This document shows positions 40,023 through 52,672 of a stretch of 64,000 nt of DNA, piece by piece. The notes under the pieces were generated by a model. The model was not told the origin of the DNA, did no database searches, and saw nothing but the letters and a program-made list of their open reading frames with translations. A program made the position numbers and the translations under genes. The DNA is from Apostichopus japonicus (Eukaryota; Echinodermata; Holothuroidea; Aspidochirotida; Stichopodidae). The DNA lies in the NCBI RefSeq assembly GCF_037975245.1, contig NC_092575.1:12079001-12143000 (forward strand). Direction: 5' to 3'. Numbering within the stretch: position 1 is the stretch's first letter; each line of letters opens with the position of its first letter.

Positions 40023-40026
<4 letters not shown>

Positions 40027-41579
40027 CACCTGTATAATACCGCGGGTCCCACAACCCCGTCTTGTTATCACGACGGGTGTTCGAATCAGTTATGGCAACG
40101 CGCGCAGCACGACCACTTTGACGAAGCTATACCAAGCGAAAGGTTTCTAACGAGATGTATAAACATATCTCAAACCGATTCCCTTTCTAAAATCCACCGA
40201 AATAAATATATACGAAGAAAGAAAGAAATCACTGGAACTTATGTTTGACAGCCCATCAATAACATCTATTTGCAATAACTTAAGACACTATATTTCCGTT
40301 GCTGTGTGGTACTTTTTAAGACAGTCCGCAGCCCTATATATTTACTCCAAGTTAAAAAACAGGGTTTGTCTTTGCCAAATTTAAAACCCTTGTATTTGAC
40401 TTATACCCGCCCTCCCAGCTGTGCATCAGACAGATTAGTCGATGCATGCTAGTCTGTCTTTAAATAGGTTACAACGACAATGCAAGACCTATAGATTGTG
40501 AGTATAGGCTAGACCATATACAACTGCAACAGTAACATACAGGCCATGTGGAGAGATTTTGTCCAATTATATTCTTATAAAGGTGAAGCGAATAATTATA
40601 ATTATCCACAATTTATATATTTCGTCTGATAAGTGTGATCACCCCCCCCCCCACACACACCCTCACCCCATCTGCACCAATAAAAGTCTAAAAAAAGACA
40701 AACAAAATGAAACAACAACAACAGTATTTCCATCTAACCCCTTTTTAAAAGTTCAGAGGTCATATGAAGGGCTTTACTATTTTGTCAACTGTATACGGGG
40801 TCATGAAGAGTCTATACAGATATGTATAGTATTCTTCTGTGGAGCTATACTATACCAGTGCACAATGATGCTATATATAAATGCCTATATCCTTACAAGT
40901 ATCGTTAACCTCTCCGGGGACCGTGAACAGAATAATTCAGACTAATTAATACTTCTGTGTGTGAGTTTGTGCTTTAACATCATTTAACCCGTATTCGCAA
41001 TCGGTGAAAATTGATTTTTGTTGTTGTATGTTTCTTTCTTGAGTGGTCTTCAATAGCTTCGATAAAATGTAAAATTACAGAATTGTCTATTTCCTTTCAT
41101 TACTGATAATGCATTTGTTGAACAACTATACTATGAACCATGTTATCAAATACATTTCTAGCATTAACCTCTGCCAATGTCTGTGTTAAATCAATCGAAA
41201 GAAGCTTGATAACCAAATTCAGTCTCAAATTATAACTTAAGTATACATAATGACGTCGCTTAAATATGCTTCTATTATAGCACAACTATATAATTTTCTA
41301 ATATTTATTTGCGTGAAAGATGCCTACATAAGCTCGACAATTATTTTTCGATTAAAACAAAGGTTATCAATTTCAACAACAGGGGAGGTTTAACGTCTTT
41401 ATTGGTAAGATCTTAATGAAATGAAAAGAAAATTGGTTGCCTCCTCTTCGATTAGTTCACAGACCCCCTACAGTTTGGTAAAATAATTATCAGAAAAGCC
41501 TCTCGATTAAAATTTGATCACCCAACAAACATTAATATGAGATAGGCCTATATATAACATATAATATGAGATATTTGTA

Positions 41580-41583
<4 letters not shown>

Positions 41584-41656
<73 letters not shown>

Positions 41657-41766
41657 AATATATAGATATATATATATATATAAATATATATATATGCCAT
41701 ATATAGGCCATATATAGGCCATATATATAGGCCATATATATAGGCCATATATATATATATATATAT
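41584..41766. repeat. (TA)n microsatellite plus GGCCATATATA tandem units
   Basis: A pure TA block to about 41650, then interrupted TA, then about five GGCCATATATA(TA) units at 41695-41755. Confidence 0.9.
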
Positions 41767-43036
41767 TAAAGGTGGTGTATATATGCACATAGGCCTATTC
41801 ATCTTCAATGGATGACCTCTTATTCGCAAGAGGTCATACTTTATATTAGCCTACGTTATGAGCAATATATATATATTTAAAAAAAAAAAGAAGGAAGGAA
41901 TAAAAAATATTTCAAGACCTTGACAGTCAAGTAGAAATTTTCAGTTAGTTCAAAAACGATTAGCAGGTTGTAAAGTCAATAGATACGACTCTATTTTTCG
42001 ACCTTCATACGTATATATTTCTTGGAAAATTTAAGAAAATCTGGATATTTCTGTGTTTTAAAATTGAACACAAAATATATAGTTATATGCCTGCATTACC
42101 TTTGATTAAACTATGTGCACCACCCCCCCCCCCCAAAAAAAAAAAAGTATTTCCAAGTCGCAAGATATGCTTCACCATCTGGTTGAACATTTATTTGCCA
42201 AATTTCTTGAAGACAGCAAAACGTTTCATCCCCCCCCCCCCCCCCTCCCACCGATGCACTCACACTCTCTTGTCACAATATATATAATAATCACTAAAAT
42301 AAAAAAGAAACCATTGTTTAGAATGTAATACGTTGTTGGTCAATTCCCATTCGATTACTCACAATTGTAAACAAGTTGTTGTGGAAAAGTTATAGCTGTG
42401 TGGGAGGGCCCTCAAGGGGGTCCTTTGATTCATATGGCTACCCCTCTGTACTTTGAACGCGGGACCATATGGGTCAAAGAATGTGATTCACACTGAAGGC
42501 ATATTTTGAAGTCACGGGTCAGAAGTTTACCATATTGCCGCAAAAATAAAAAAAGTGGGGAAAAAAAGAAGTATAAAGAAAAAGATAAGAGCTAGCAAGT
42601 TGCTCTGAAGTTTTGGAAATGTAATCACAGAATTTGGAGATTGTAAAAATTGACGGTTTAATAAATTAAATTTGCAATAAAACCAAACATATTTTTGGAA
42701 GGTGATTTATTGAATTATTTTCGAATATTTTGTAATAACAACTTTCGCGAAAAAAAAAGAACAGGAAAAGACGACAAATGCTTGTAGTACATGTTTTCGG
42801 AACTTTCATGGAGGCGATGTGGCCCTAGGTTCCCAGTGAAGCCGATTCAGATGTAGGAGGGGTGGGGGGGGGGGGGTAATGTGGAAAGTCCACAAGACGA
42901 AGATATAGGCTACTAAGATTATAACTTAGGTCTACTATTAGCTCTAAACACAGGGAGTGGACCAATTCTTCCCCGACAGAATTTAAAATAATAATACCCC
43001 CACTGAACGTTTCTTCCGATTGACAATGGAGTTGAG

Positions 43037-43069
<33 letters not shown>

Positions 43070-44918
43070 CATATATTCATAATGATCTAAATGTGTTCAC
43101 TGAATACCACAGACACACAAGGCTGTTGTTAGAACGTTACGTCAGTTGTGGGCACGAGTTATCTCTCAAGTAGATGCCCACAAGCCTTACATAAACTAAC
43201 CAGTCAAATCCATGCTAGATGTTCATTGATATACAAACACACACACACACACGCATACACAAAACATACAAACATAACGCACTCGAGTTAACCAAACACA
43301 AAATCTATTTCGTTAACTCTTTTCATGGAATTCTCTCTTTGTGAATGACGTTTTACCGCACGTTCAATAATTGTCAACCCCCTTTTCTAAACATTGATCG
43401 GTCCAACGCGAGCTACGCGGTGATCGATAATTAATACCCACTTCTAACAAGTCCAATAGCGTCTGTCTACAGTATCTAAGTATCTGTTGGATGGGGGTAA
43501 TGAAGATAAAGAAGATCGTTATTACCCTTAAGTGGTCCCGAAGGGTCCCACATTATTGAAGGTTGCAACCTCTGAATCTTGAAAAGGTGAACGCAAGCGT
43601 GAATAATGCTCTTTTTTGCCCCCTTCTCCATTGGTTAAAATTCCTTTAATAACAGAATGATGACAAGATAACGAACAGTTTAAGATAATCGATAAAGGTG
43701 TCATCAAATGAAAAATCTTTCACTTGTCAATTTGTGTGTTAACATCTTTTAAGCATAAATTTTTCCTGCCATAAATGTGTTGTTATAAATTTAACTTATG
43801 GCAGTCCACATTTGTTCCCCCCCCCCCCCCCCATTATACATCTCCTATTACAGGGTTCGTGTCTAGCCCATCCAGAGCTACAAATAAACTTAAAAGAAGC
43901 GGGGTTTTTTTCTTCTTTTTTTTTTGCCTTTAAATTCAATTTCTGGTAAGTCTTTGCAAATATACTTATAGTACGGCACAACTCAAAATAAAAAGTCCAC
44001 AGATTCAGTCAAACTATACAGTACTAAACTTTTAATACTTTTCAAGCCGGGGGAGGAGGGGCCCAGTGGGCCATGTGCTTCACCCACCAGTTTAATGCAA
44101 ATTTCGATAGCGTCCACTTAACCATCAACGCGACGTGTCCATCAGTTGGTAACAAATTACTTTTCACTTGTTTTGTTATTAAATAGTTTCCATTGTTATT
44201 GTTAAATAAAATGTTGAACAATTAAATAAAATTTTAATTAAAAGGTGTCTTTTTGTTGACCCCCCCCCCATTACATTACTAGAATATTTTGGTACGGAAT
44301 GCACACAGCATCCATTTGGTACGAAATTCGTCAGGGCAACTATGTGGTTTGTACCCTCATATATGGCCCAATTCCCAATTTGAAATTTGAGAACCACCAG
44401 CCCCCCCCCCCCCAAACACAGATTGAACTCCGGCTACTTAAAAAAGTCTGTAGAATTGTATGAAAACATATACAAATTTCTACAGTTTTGTTACAAATTC
44501 CATTCATTTCTTGGTTTACATTTTGCTATAAATTTTAATAAATCATTTCATGTACAGGAAAGGTTTAGACTTTCTCCTGTTCAGTGATGTTTAACCCAAT
44601 AAACTCCTACTTGAAAAGGGCTGACCAGTGGGGGGGGGGGGGGGGAGGTGGGGTCGTCTGGGGAAAGTCCCGGGCCAGTGGTCAATTAGAGGAGGACATA
44701 GGGAAATATTGGAAACATTCTAAGTTTCATAATTCATTAAAGTAAGGCAGGCATAGGCCAATAAAATGGGATCGTTATGGTTTAATTGTCAATGGCATGC
44801 GACATTGGCATTTCAATATAAACCGATTGCACAAAGCCGTGTTCCATTAATGATGTCACGCTATCGGTATATCAGGATCATGGATGCGACTGACACAACT
44901 AGCTTCCGAGTTCCGTCA

Positions 44919-44988
44919 TTTTGAACGCGAACAATACATGACCAACGTATAGTCGCCGTTCGACTATACGTTGCGTCTGTGTTCAAAA
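44919..44988. repeat. Strong hairpin with 13-bp perfect stem
   Basis: CAACGTATAGTCG (44943-44955) and CGACTATACGTTG (44961-44973) are exact complements with a 5-nt loop. An outer pair TTTTGAAC/GTTCAAAA (44919-44926 and 44981-44988) extends the structure after an asymmetric internal loop. Confidence 0.8.
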
Positions 44989-47972
44989 AAAGTCCATGCA
45001 GACTTCGTCTATACAGAGTCCATGTATTTGTTACCAATTAGGACTCTTCGGGAGCCAGCCGAAATGTTTCTCCTGTATAATGACCGATTATCTTCCTTTT
45101 GACAGAGCAGTAAATAGAGGGAGGTTTTACCTTTTGAGCTTTTGATAGATTTCGGCTCATCACATCTAAGGAGGTTTGACGGTCCGACAATGGCTCAATT
45201 GACAAAGGCAGCTTTAACTTGATAACTAACAAAGCCGTCCACTCAATACCATTTCATGGATTCAACTACCCACTCGATAGCTGTATTGTAATCTTGTTAA
45301 AACGAGACCTAAGTCTATAGCCTTGGATAGAATGAGCTTGCGGCATCATTTGGTTGGGTATATTATGAATGAAATGAAAGAAAGGGATAGAAACCAGAGG
45401 GGCCGTTTGGTGTCTTCCCCTGTCCGTTTCGTCAGAGTGACCGCTGGTCACAATGCTGTAGGTAGCAGACAATGGTTTGGCATGAACATTATTGAAGAAT
45501 CATTTAGGCTTTGAAGCTAATGAAACCATTCAGGATCTATACACAGAGGCATCGGTAAAAGTGTCATGTGATCATATCAACTGGTCGCTATTTAATCTGC
45601 AGGGGAAGGAGGACTTTGTACTATAGATCTTCGTGGAATTCGAGAGAATTCAAAACGAACAGATTACATCAATCGGGTTTGACCCAAACAATCCCTGGCC
45701 CAGAAGGAGAGTATTCTTGTGGTTCAAGATGTAAGATACACCCAGGAGCAGATTAATGAAGGGGTAGGGGGGGGGGGGTGGAGGGAAGGCGGGGACCGAG
45801 CCCTCCATTTTGAAACTGCTTTGGGTACATACTAAAAAGAGTAACTGCAAAAGTTTTCTTTTCTTTTTCAAATCAAGGTCTACATATAGAGGAATATTTA
45901 GCACACTCGCTACGTACAGTTCACAGATATATGTCTTATGATCTTAGCTCGGTAGCAATATCAGTACCTATCTATACTGATACGAACCCCCCCCCCCCCT
46001 CCCCACACCCCTCCCGTTACAGGAACTCTTGATCCGCCACTGGCACGGAAGAAGGGATACTTGACAGACTGTCAGGATCAATCCATCTCATACCAGACTA
46101 TAAAAAAATCAATGTATAATTTTTTCCATTTTCTTGGCTAGACATTCATGTATAACGTATAAAATCTCGCCGCATCAGAACTTAAGAAGTCATAACAGCT
46201 AATAGAATCAGACATTTTTACATCGTTAATGTAAACCAGTGAGACTGTTTATGAAGCCAAATATTCAAATATTTTCCATGATCTTAAATTATTCTTCCCA
46301 ACCTTCCGAAATTGCGAACCACTGATTTTTTTGAAGGAAGGCCGCTCTACAGGGAAACGGAATTAAAACCGAACAACAAAATATCCTTTTTCAAAACCCG
46401 TTTCCAATCTTTCTTTTTGTGGGGGGGGGGGGGGTGAGGGGGGGGTTAAGGGGGTGTCAGAGATTACCGAACTTAATTAGTTATAAATACTGAACCAATC
46501 GTTTCTTTATGTTTCTTCCTCTTTCGCAGTGAAGTTGCGATGTCAAGTATGCCATGCATTATGTTCCCGAACGTTACATTCATGTAACAACGCCGTACAC
46601 GTTCAATACATTCGTTGTATAAATATTTTTAAGTTTATATATATTTTTTTACTGTTTTGCATCTACCATGGTATTCACATAATGATTGTCGCGAACACCT
46701 TCTGATTTGCCTGTGCACGAATTCTTTTGATATTGTTGTCATATTTTATCATGCCTATGGAGGGTGTCTTTTACCGAAATTTCATGGTTTTGAAGTGATT
46801 ATCCTTTACCCCTTCACTATATTGTCCCCTTACAAGAGTCCTGGAATAAATTTGTAACGGACGTTCTACTGTATTGACATAAGCTTCTTACGTACGCTAT
46901 TTCGTTGTGAGCGCCCTGTATATCAGCAAAGTGATAACCAGTCTTAACCGATATAAAACCAAGCCATGCCTAAAAAAAAAAAAGTTAAAAAAAAAAATGG
47001 CAGCTTTATTATTGAGCGATTCACTGCCGCACCTCCAGTTTGGTCTTCTTATATGTTTTCATTTAACGTCTATCTTTTGGTAATTTTCATTTCGTTAATT
47101 ATCAACACAAAAGTCAGCAAGCCCAATGAAGCATTTTTTGAGTTATTTATTATCCTGTGTATGCATGTATGTATGTATGGGTGTGCGCGCGCAATGTCTT
47201 TCACTTTTCAAATTATTTTTTATTTATGTTTTTTCCTTCCTTTTTTTTGTTGTCTTTCTTTCTTGTTACACGGCTCTACTAGCGACAGTTAGTGACGAAT
47301 TTGTGTCGGTAGTGAATGGCAAAAAAAAATCGTCGCTGACTGATGATTCTGTTGGGTTCGTTGCTTGACAAAAAAAATGCAAGTTCGAGAATGAACAAGA
47401 AGAAGAAGGAGAAAAAAGATGATGAAGAAGAAGAAGAAGAAGCAGAAGAAATTCACGACATTCTGTCATTTTCGCGAGGGTGTGAACTTTTCCAGTTTAA
47501 CACCTTTAAGCTTCACTGAATCATGACGAGAGAAATTTAAAGGTGTAAAGCTAACAGGGCTTTAATGGAGTCTAAAACGATGAATGCGAAAGTCAGCCTA
47601 ACGTTTCAAAGTAATGTACAGTAGAGCAGCTAGGCTGACACTTGGTAACCGGGGAATATTGACGGAGGTGGCAAAAATGATCTTCGTTTGTGTTTGTTCA
47701 ATTATACTGATAGACTCAAGGTGTCCACTTTGTCAATTTTTCTTTGAATCCAAAATCGAAATAGTTCGTAAAAGAGTACTGACTTTTTGTTGTTTTCCTT
47801 TTTCTATTTTGTCCGACCAAAAAAAGCGATGGACGCCTTCTTGTTAGTTTTCACAAAGAACGCTGCTTTTAAAAAGGTGTGTTCGTGCAAAACAGAAGAG
47901 TAATGAATTTCTTCTTTATTTTTACCTTGTAGAAAGAAGGAGAAAATACAGACTAATGGGCTACGGAGAGTA

Positions 47973-47973
<1 letters not shown>

Positions 47974-48022
<49 letters not shown>
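47974..48022. repeat. (TA)n microsatellite
   Basis: About 49 bp of pure TA repeat. Confidence 0.95.
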
Positions 48023-48025
<3 letters not shown>

Positions 48026-48601
48026 AATGTTAAAGGAATGTAATGATACCAGTGTGTCTAATGGAAAAGCTATAGTCATGCGGCAACAAATTCAACTTGA
48101 GGACTTTGCTACTTTTATCCGAAATTAGTAGTATTATGATAAGTTTTGTTGATGTAAACGGGTGTTGGAGGGAGGGGGGGGGGCAACGTGTAGATGGAGA
48201 GGTATGGTAAAGCCTCTTGTTACAATGAAGTTAATGAAATGTACAGATACAAGCTTATAACTTAATTAAAACGACAAAAAAGTGTCCCTTCTCCTTTTAA
48301 CCTTCTCCCTTATTCCTTACCCTCTTCCCTCTCCGCCTTGGTAACACCACCCCCCCCCCCCATCAACAAACACCTTCATAATATTAGCTTTTCAAAACAA
48401 TGAAAAATATTTCAAAACGAAGTCAGTGTTAGCTACAAAAGTTCAAACATTTTGATATCTTCGACAAATAGGCCTACCCAAAGATATAGTTGTGTGTTTG
48501 CACATGCAGTGTGTCGGTTTTGTTTCGGCGATGTTTCATTTCATGTATATTGTTTCATCTACAATCGCGCATATCATTGGGGAGAAAACGAGGGAGATGA
48601 A

Positions 48602-48760
48602 GGTATAGAGTCTATACCTTGATCTATGAAGTCTATACTATAGACATAAGTCTTTACTATAGACATAAGTCTATAATACAGACAGAAGTCTATAGTATAG
48701 ACAGACTTCTATACTATAGACATAAGTCTATACTATAAACAGAAGTCTATAGTATAGACA
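48602..48760. repeat. Palindromic 19-20-bp tandem array next to the homeodomain exon
   Basis: Repeats of AAGTCTATACTATAGACAT, in which GTCTATA-C-TATAGAC is itself a perfect palindrome. About eight units, some inverted. The array lies within the 21.8-kb intron, 63 bp downstream (in gene sense) of the homeodomain exon donor. Confidence 0.9.
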
Positions 48761-48823
48761 ATGATTTGGGTAGGTATCAGAAGTTTGACTTATATAAGAT
48801 ATTATGATTGAGGTGATTCTTAC

Positions 48824-49041
48824 CTGTATGACCCTCATATTTAAACCCGTCTCTTGGGCAAGTTGTTCCCGTATGTGTCGGGTAGGTTTAGGTGTGGCGG
48901 CAAAGGCTGCTTTTAATGTTTCCAGTTGTTTGGCTTTAATAGTAGTTCGGGGTCCTCTTCGCTTCGCACCAGATACCGGCGTGGATCCTGGTGGTGTTGT
49001 TCCACTCTCCGTATCTTTGCCCGGCGTTTCAGATTCCTCTC
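48824..49041 (-). CDS. lhx1: LHX1/5 homeodomain exon 1 (homeodomain residues 1-46)
   Basis: The exon encodes 73 residues counting the split first codon. A linker of about 27 residues ([10 protein letters not shown]...) is followed by [20 protein letters not shown] and continues to GLNMRVIQ. This covers the N-terminal arm, helix 1, helix 2 and the start of helix 3 of a LIM-class homeodomain. Leu16 and Phe20 are in place, and the stretch from [11 protein letters not shown] to NMRVIQ matches vertebrate LHX1/LHX5 essentially residue for residue. That separates it from LHX2/9, LHX3/4, LHX6/8 and ISL. The acceptor is CAACAAG|GAGAGG and the donor is ATACAG|GTAAGA in phase 0. The exon therefore stops between homeodomain positions 46 and 47, an intron position shared with many LIM- and paired-class homeobox genes. 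The protein is expected to bind TAAT-type sites and to recruit LDB cofactors through its LIM domains. Confidence 0.97.
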
Positions 49042-50404
49042 CTTGTTGAGGTCAAACAACAAAAGGAAGAAGATACATTATTTCAATGTACATGTTTTTT
49101 ATCATTTAGTTTAAAAATATGTCATGTATATCAATATTTTAGTAGTCTATTGCAAATTTCGAAAACTTCGGATGACGTCGGAAACTTCGGAAAATTGTAT
49201 TTATTAGTACTAAGTCTATCAGCTTATGAGATGGAAAAAAAAAATGCCATTCGAAAAAAAAACAGATAATCTTCATTTCTTTCGATTCTTGTGATTTCTA
49301 TATAAATTTCAAATATATGTAATTTAACATAACGTACCGTACGTACCAAGAATATATAGTATTCAAAATATTTTGAAAAAAAAAACATTTTTTAAAATTT
49401 ATTTATATATATATTTTCTGCTTCACTGAAAGATATGTTTATTTGGCTCTAAAAAAGATCGATAATTGTGATTTATTAACGATTCCATGAACATTAATTC
49501 TGAAAAAAAAGGGTTGTCGCCCATGCAGGCACATTAGTAGAAATCACATGAAAGCTGAAAAGAGCACGGAAACATGATTTGCCAATATCGAAATAAAGTA
49601 TGCAATTTTTTTTAGCTTTGTCTTCATCATCTTGGCGACCCTCCAGTTGAGGTTGAGATATCCCTCTCCCATTTGAGAATTTTATTAAAATAAATTTTCG
49701 AAGTAATATATGTGTATTCAATGATTTTCATGCAGTTCCTTTTTGGACCTCCACTTTCAATGCCAAGGCAGTAAGAGACGAATGTTCCATTGCAATAGTG
49801 TTATTTTATCATATACACTATAATCTTCAAAACCAAAGCGAAACGTCGATTTCAACGTTGGGATGATATCATACTGACTTCAATATTAGCATATTTTCAG
49901 TTTTCCCCAAATCTATTATGCAGATCTTTGAATTATTGCATATTTTATTGAAATTCCAACAAATATTTATCGATATTTCTATGTCCAAATAAAGCAACAA
50001 CAGTTACAAACTTACAAATAATATTAATGAGACATCGTCACCCCCCCTCCCCTTCCGATTGACGATGGAAAGTGGGAAAAGGGGGGTGGTCCCACCCACC
50101 CCTGCTCAACAATCAACATCAATAGCAGAAAACCAATTTGCATCCTCGTATACCAAAACTGTGCAGAAACTTCAAAACATTTGGTTAGGGTATGTATGAT
50201 GTTATACACTGTACACTTTAGAAGTCAATGGGCTTTATGCACAATGATAACTGGGTTATGCATATTTCAATCAAGTACAAGCGAAAAAAAAACAAAAAAC
50301 TTACGAACCCTTTATTCTTTATTAATATCTCACAAACCTTCTTCACACGTAAAAAACAAAAAGGGGTTAGGTGGGAGGGGGGGGGGGGGAAGGGGTGTAC
50401 TTAC
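49042..50404 (-). other. LHX1/5 intron between linker and homeodomain exons (1.4 kb)
   Basis: Bounded by AAGA|GTAAGTAC and CAACAAG|GAGAGG. Ordinary AT-rich sequence with an A/T-rich stretch near 49370-49410 and no other feature seen. Confidence 0.9.
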
Positions 50405-50695
50405 TCTTGATTTCTTTGGTTTTGTCAACCTCATCTTGTCCATTGTCTGTGAGAGGGGTGGTTGGGCCGGTTGTGCCCTGCCCAAGACCTTGCGATGGGA
50501 CCGGCGTTGTGCTCGGTGAGCCTTCATTCGAGTCCGATTCTAACATATTTTCCGGGCTTGAGTTCTCCGGAGACGGTATGCCAGGATCACTGTGTGAGTA
50601 ATGGCTGTGCATGTGGTATTGGTTGTTCTCGTAGTTAGCTGAATATGAATTTGGCAAGCTGGCCTGTGTCGAGTCACAGATTTCCGCTCTGGACA
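50405..50695 (-). CDS. lhx1: LHX1/5 (Lim1) LIM-homeodomain transcription factor, linker exon between LIM2 and homeodomain (partial gene)
   Basis: This is the first visible coding exon of a LIM-homeodomain nuclear transcription factor. It encodes 96 full codons plus a split codon at each end. The product begins SRAEICDST and is rich in Ser, Pro, Asn, Thr and Gly, with a SPENSSPENM stretch and an acidic, charged end (DEVDKTKEIK). This is the kind of low-complexity linker that joins the second LIM domain to the homeodomain in LHX1/5. The acceptor follows a pyrimidine-rich tract ending TTTTAG, and the donor is A|GTAAGTAC. The exon starts in the middle of a codon and ends after the first base of a codon, which fits the next exon exactly (A+GA = Arg). 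The linker is longer than in vertebrate LHX1 and is not itself conserved. The assignment rests on the splice signals, the phase, and the position 1.4 kb upstream of an unmistakable homeobox exon. The LIM domains are not in the window. Confidence 0.82.
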
Positions 50696-51704
50696 CTAAA
50701 ACCGACAGGGAAAGCAAACAAGGGAGAAAATCCAAGCTTTAGATAAATGGTATAAAAAAAGGGGGAGAAGGTGGAATGTGGATACGCATGGTTGAGGTCG
50801 GGGTGGGGGGGTACGAAGTTGGGCCTATAAACGAAATTGGCTATTTTAGCACTTTGAAAGCATTTAATAGTCTCTCAAATATAACATACAACTGAAAATT
50901 AATAAATCAAACCATGATTAATGATTAAAATGATGTCATAAACAGATAAAAAATATTTTGATTTTGACCTTAAAAATTGTATAAAGGCACACATGTTACA
51001 TCATTGATCACTGTGGGTCAGAAATCACAAATGTGAGACAAAGGTCTACTTCATGAAATAAGAATTGTAAAAATGTACATTTATGTGCTCTGGGAAAACA
51101 TCCGTGCTTACGTCGTGGATGAATGTATACAGACACAAATTTAGTATTTCGAAGAGAATATATGTGAAGTTTTAAATGTTTGTTGTGGATATGAAATAAT
51201 TACAGGCAACTGATATTTTCTTTGTCGGTTAAAATTAAAACTTAATCAGAAGTAAATTGAGATTCTCTGAAATTGTAACATGAACAAACAGACAATCACA
51301 CAATCACACACACACACATCAAAGTACATTGAGTGCCAAAGTCACGACTATATTCTTTAAGGGTCTCAAAACTGAATAATTTAGAAAAAGTACCAAATAT
51401 CCGTATTTTTGCACGACAAAATCAAACTAAAAAAAAAAGGAGTTAATTGGTTTATACATTGCATATGGTCCTTTCGAATCATGTTAAGTCAATACAAAAA
51501 CAAAAAAAAAAAATGGTAAAAAGTGCCATATTCTGTGGGAACACAAAAACATTTTTTTTTCAATCCATATTCTTTGTGCAAATAAACGTCAAAATTTAGA
51601 GCAGTGTATAGAATAGCGGTAGAAAGGTACTTCAGGGCATTATTGCAGAAGATCCAATCTTTCGTTTGTTTTTGGTCTCAGGTTGTATGTATGAATGTAT
51701 GTAT

Positions 51705-51932
51705 GTATGTATTTTAGATCCTCCTGCAAGCATGGAACTCGCAAAGAAGCCTCATTGGCTTATCAAAGCCGCAAGCTGACCGAAGTCAGTCTCTTACATT
51801 CATATTTAACGTCCATGATTATGAATTGTCAACAACTCTGTAACTGGACAACATACATTAATCTTGGAGTGACTCGAACCGGGGACCTTATGATTGGAAG
51901 GTACCGGCGTTAACCACTGAGATAACACTCCT
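51705..51932 (-). mobile_element. SINE family B, copy 1 (tRNA head on minus strand)
   Basis: On the minus strand it begins GGAGTGTTATCTCAGTGGTT, with an A box, and has GGTTCGAGTCACTCC as B box. GGAGTG and CACTCC pair perfectly as a 6-bp acceptor-like stem. A body of about 160 bp follows and ends in an (ACAT)n tail. It is close to 90% identical by eye to the copy at 56951-57180. Confidence 0.85.
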
Positions 51933-52496
51933 AAGAGGTTCTCTCTGGTTTTGTTTCATTACTTCATTATGATACACCACAAACTTCAGTTGGTCCTATG
52001 TCCAGCAAGTATACTTTCATATGGACTATGAATGTCTTCATTTAGTTGACAATCTTTGTTTTCTCAACAAACCAAACCAACATACTGTATAATCTAGCCA
52101 TGCAGTACACTATATACACTACTGTAGTAACTACATTACCATTTACACTGCATATTTCAGATTACCACAAGTGCAGTGTAATATGGTTCTGTAGTTATTA
52201 CAGGTTAGTTGGTCTCTGTAATTATTGGCACTGTTAAGTGGTATAAATAGTTTTCCCTGTACAGCAGTGAATAGCTAGGGAGGGCATTTCCTTACGATAT
52301 TTAGGGTTCTTTGGGTGAGGGGTAAACCATTGCATTACTAACATGCACTATAATTTATGGACATGTACTTGTATAAAGTATAAGAAAAAATACAAAGGAG
52401 AGACGCCCCTGGGGCACTGCATTTTTCAATACAGGTCACGCTGTTACCGAGAAAATAAAAGAGGATAACGTGACATAAGTTTAATTGGTATAATTA

Positions 52497-52672
52497 TTAT
52501 ATATATATATATATATATATATAATAATATTTATATATATATATAGTATATAATTATATATATATATAATTATATATATATATATATATTAATATATATA
52601 AATATATATGTATAAATATATATATATATATAGGCCTATATATATATATTTACATACACATATACATATGGA
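52497..52672. repeat. Interrupted (TA)n microsatellite
   Basis: TA repeats with AATTAT, AATAT and TAGGCCTA interruptions. Confidence 0.9.

Noticed and set aside
45940-46045. Second hAT-type element ending TTGATCCGCCACTG
   Set aside because: Only one terminus is seen. No matching opposite end or target duplication was found nearby.
51860-51935. Functional tRNA gene on the minus strand
   Set aside because: Although the acceptor-like stem and boxes are good, the anticodon arm does not fold well and the sequence continues into a repeated SINE body.
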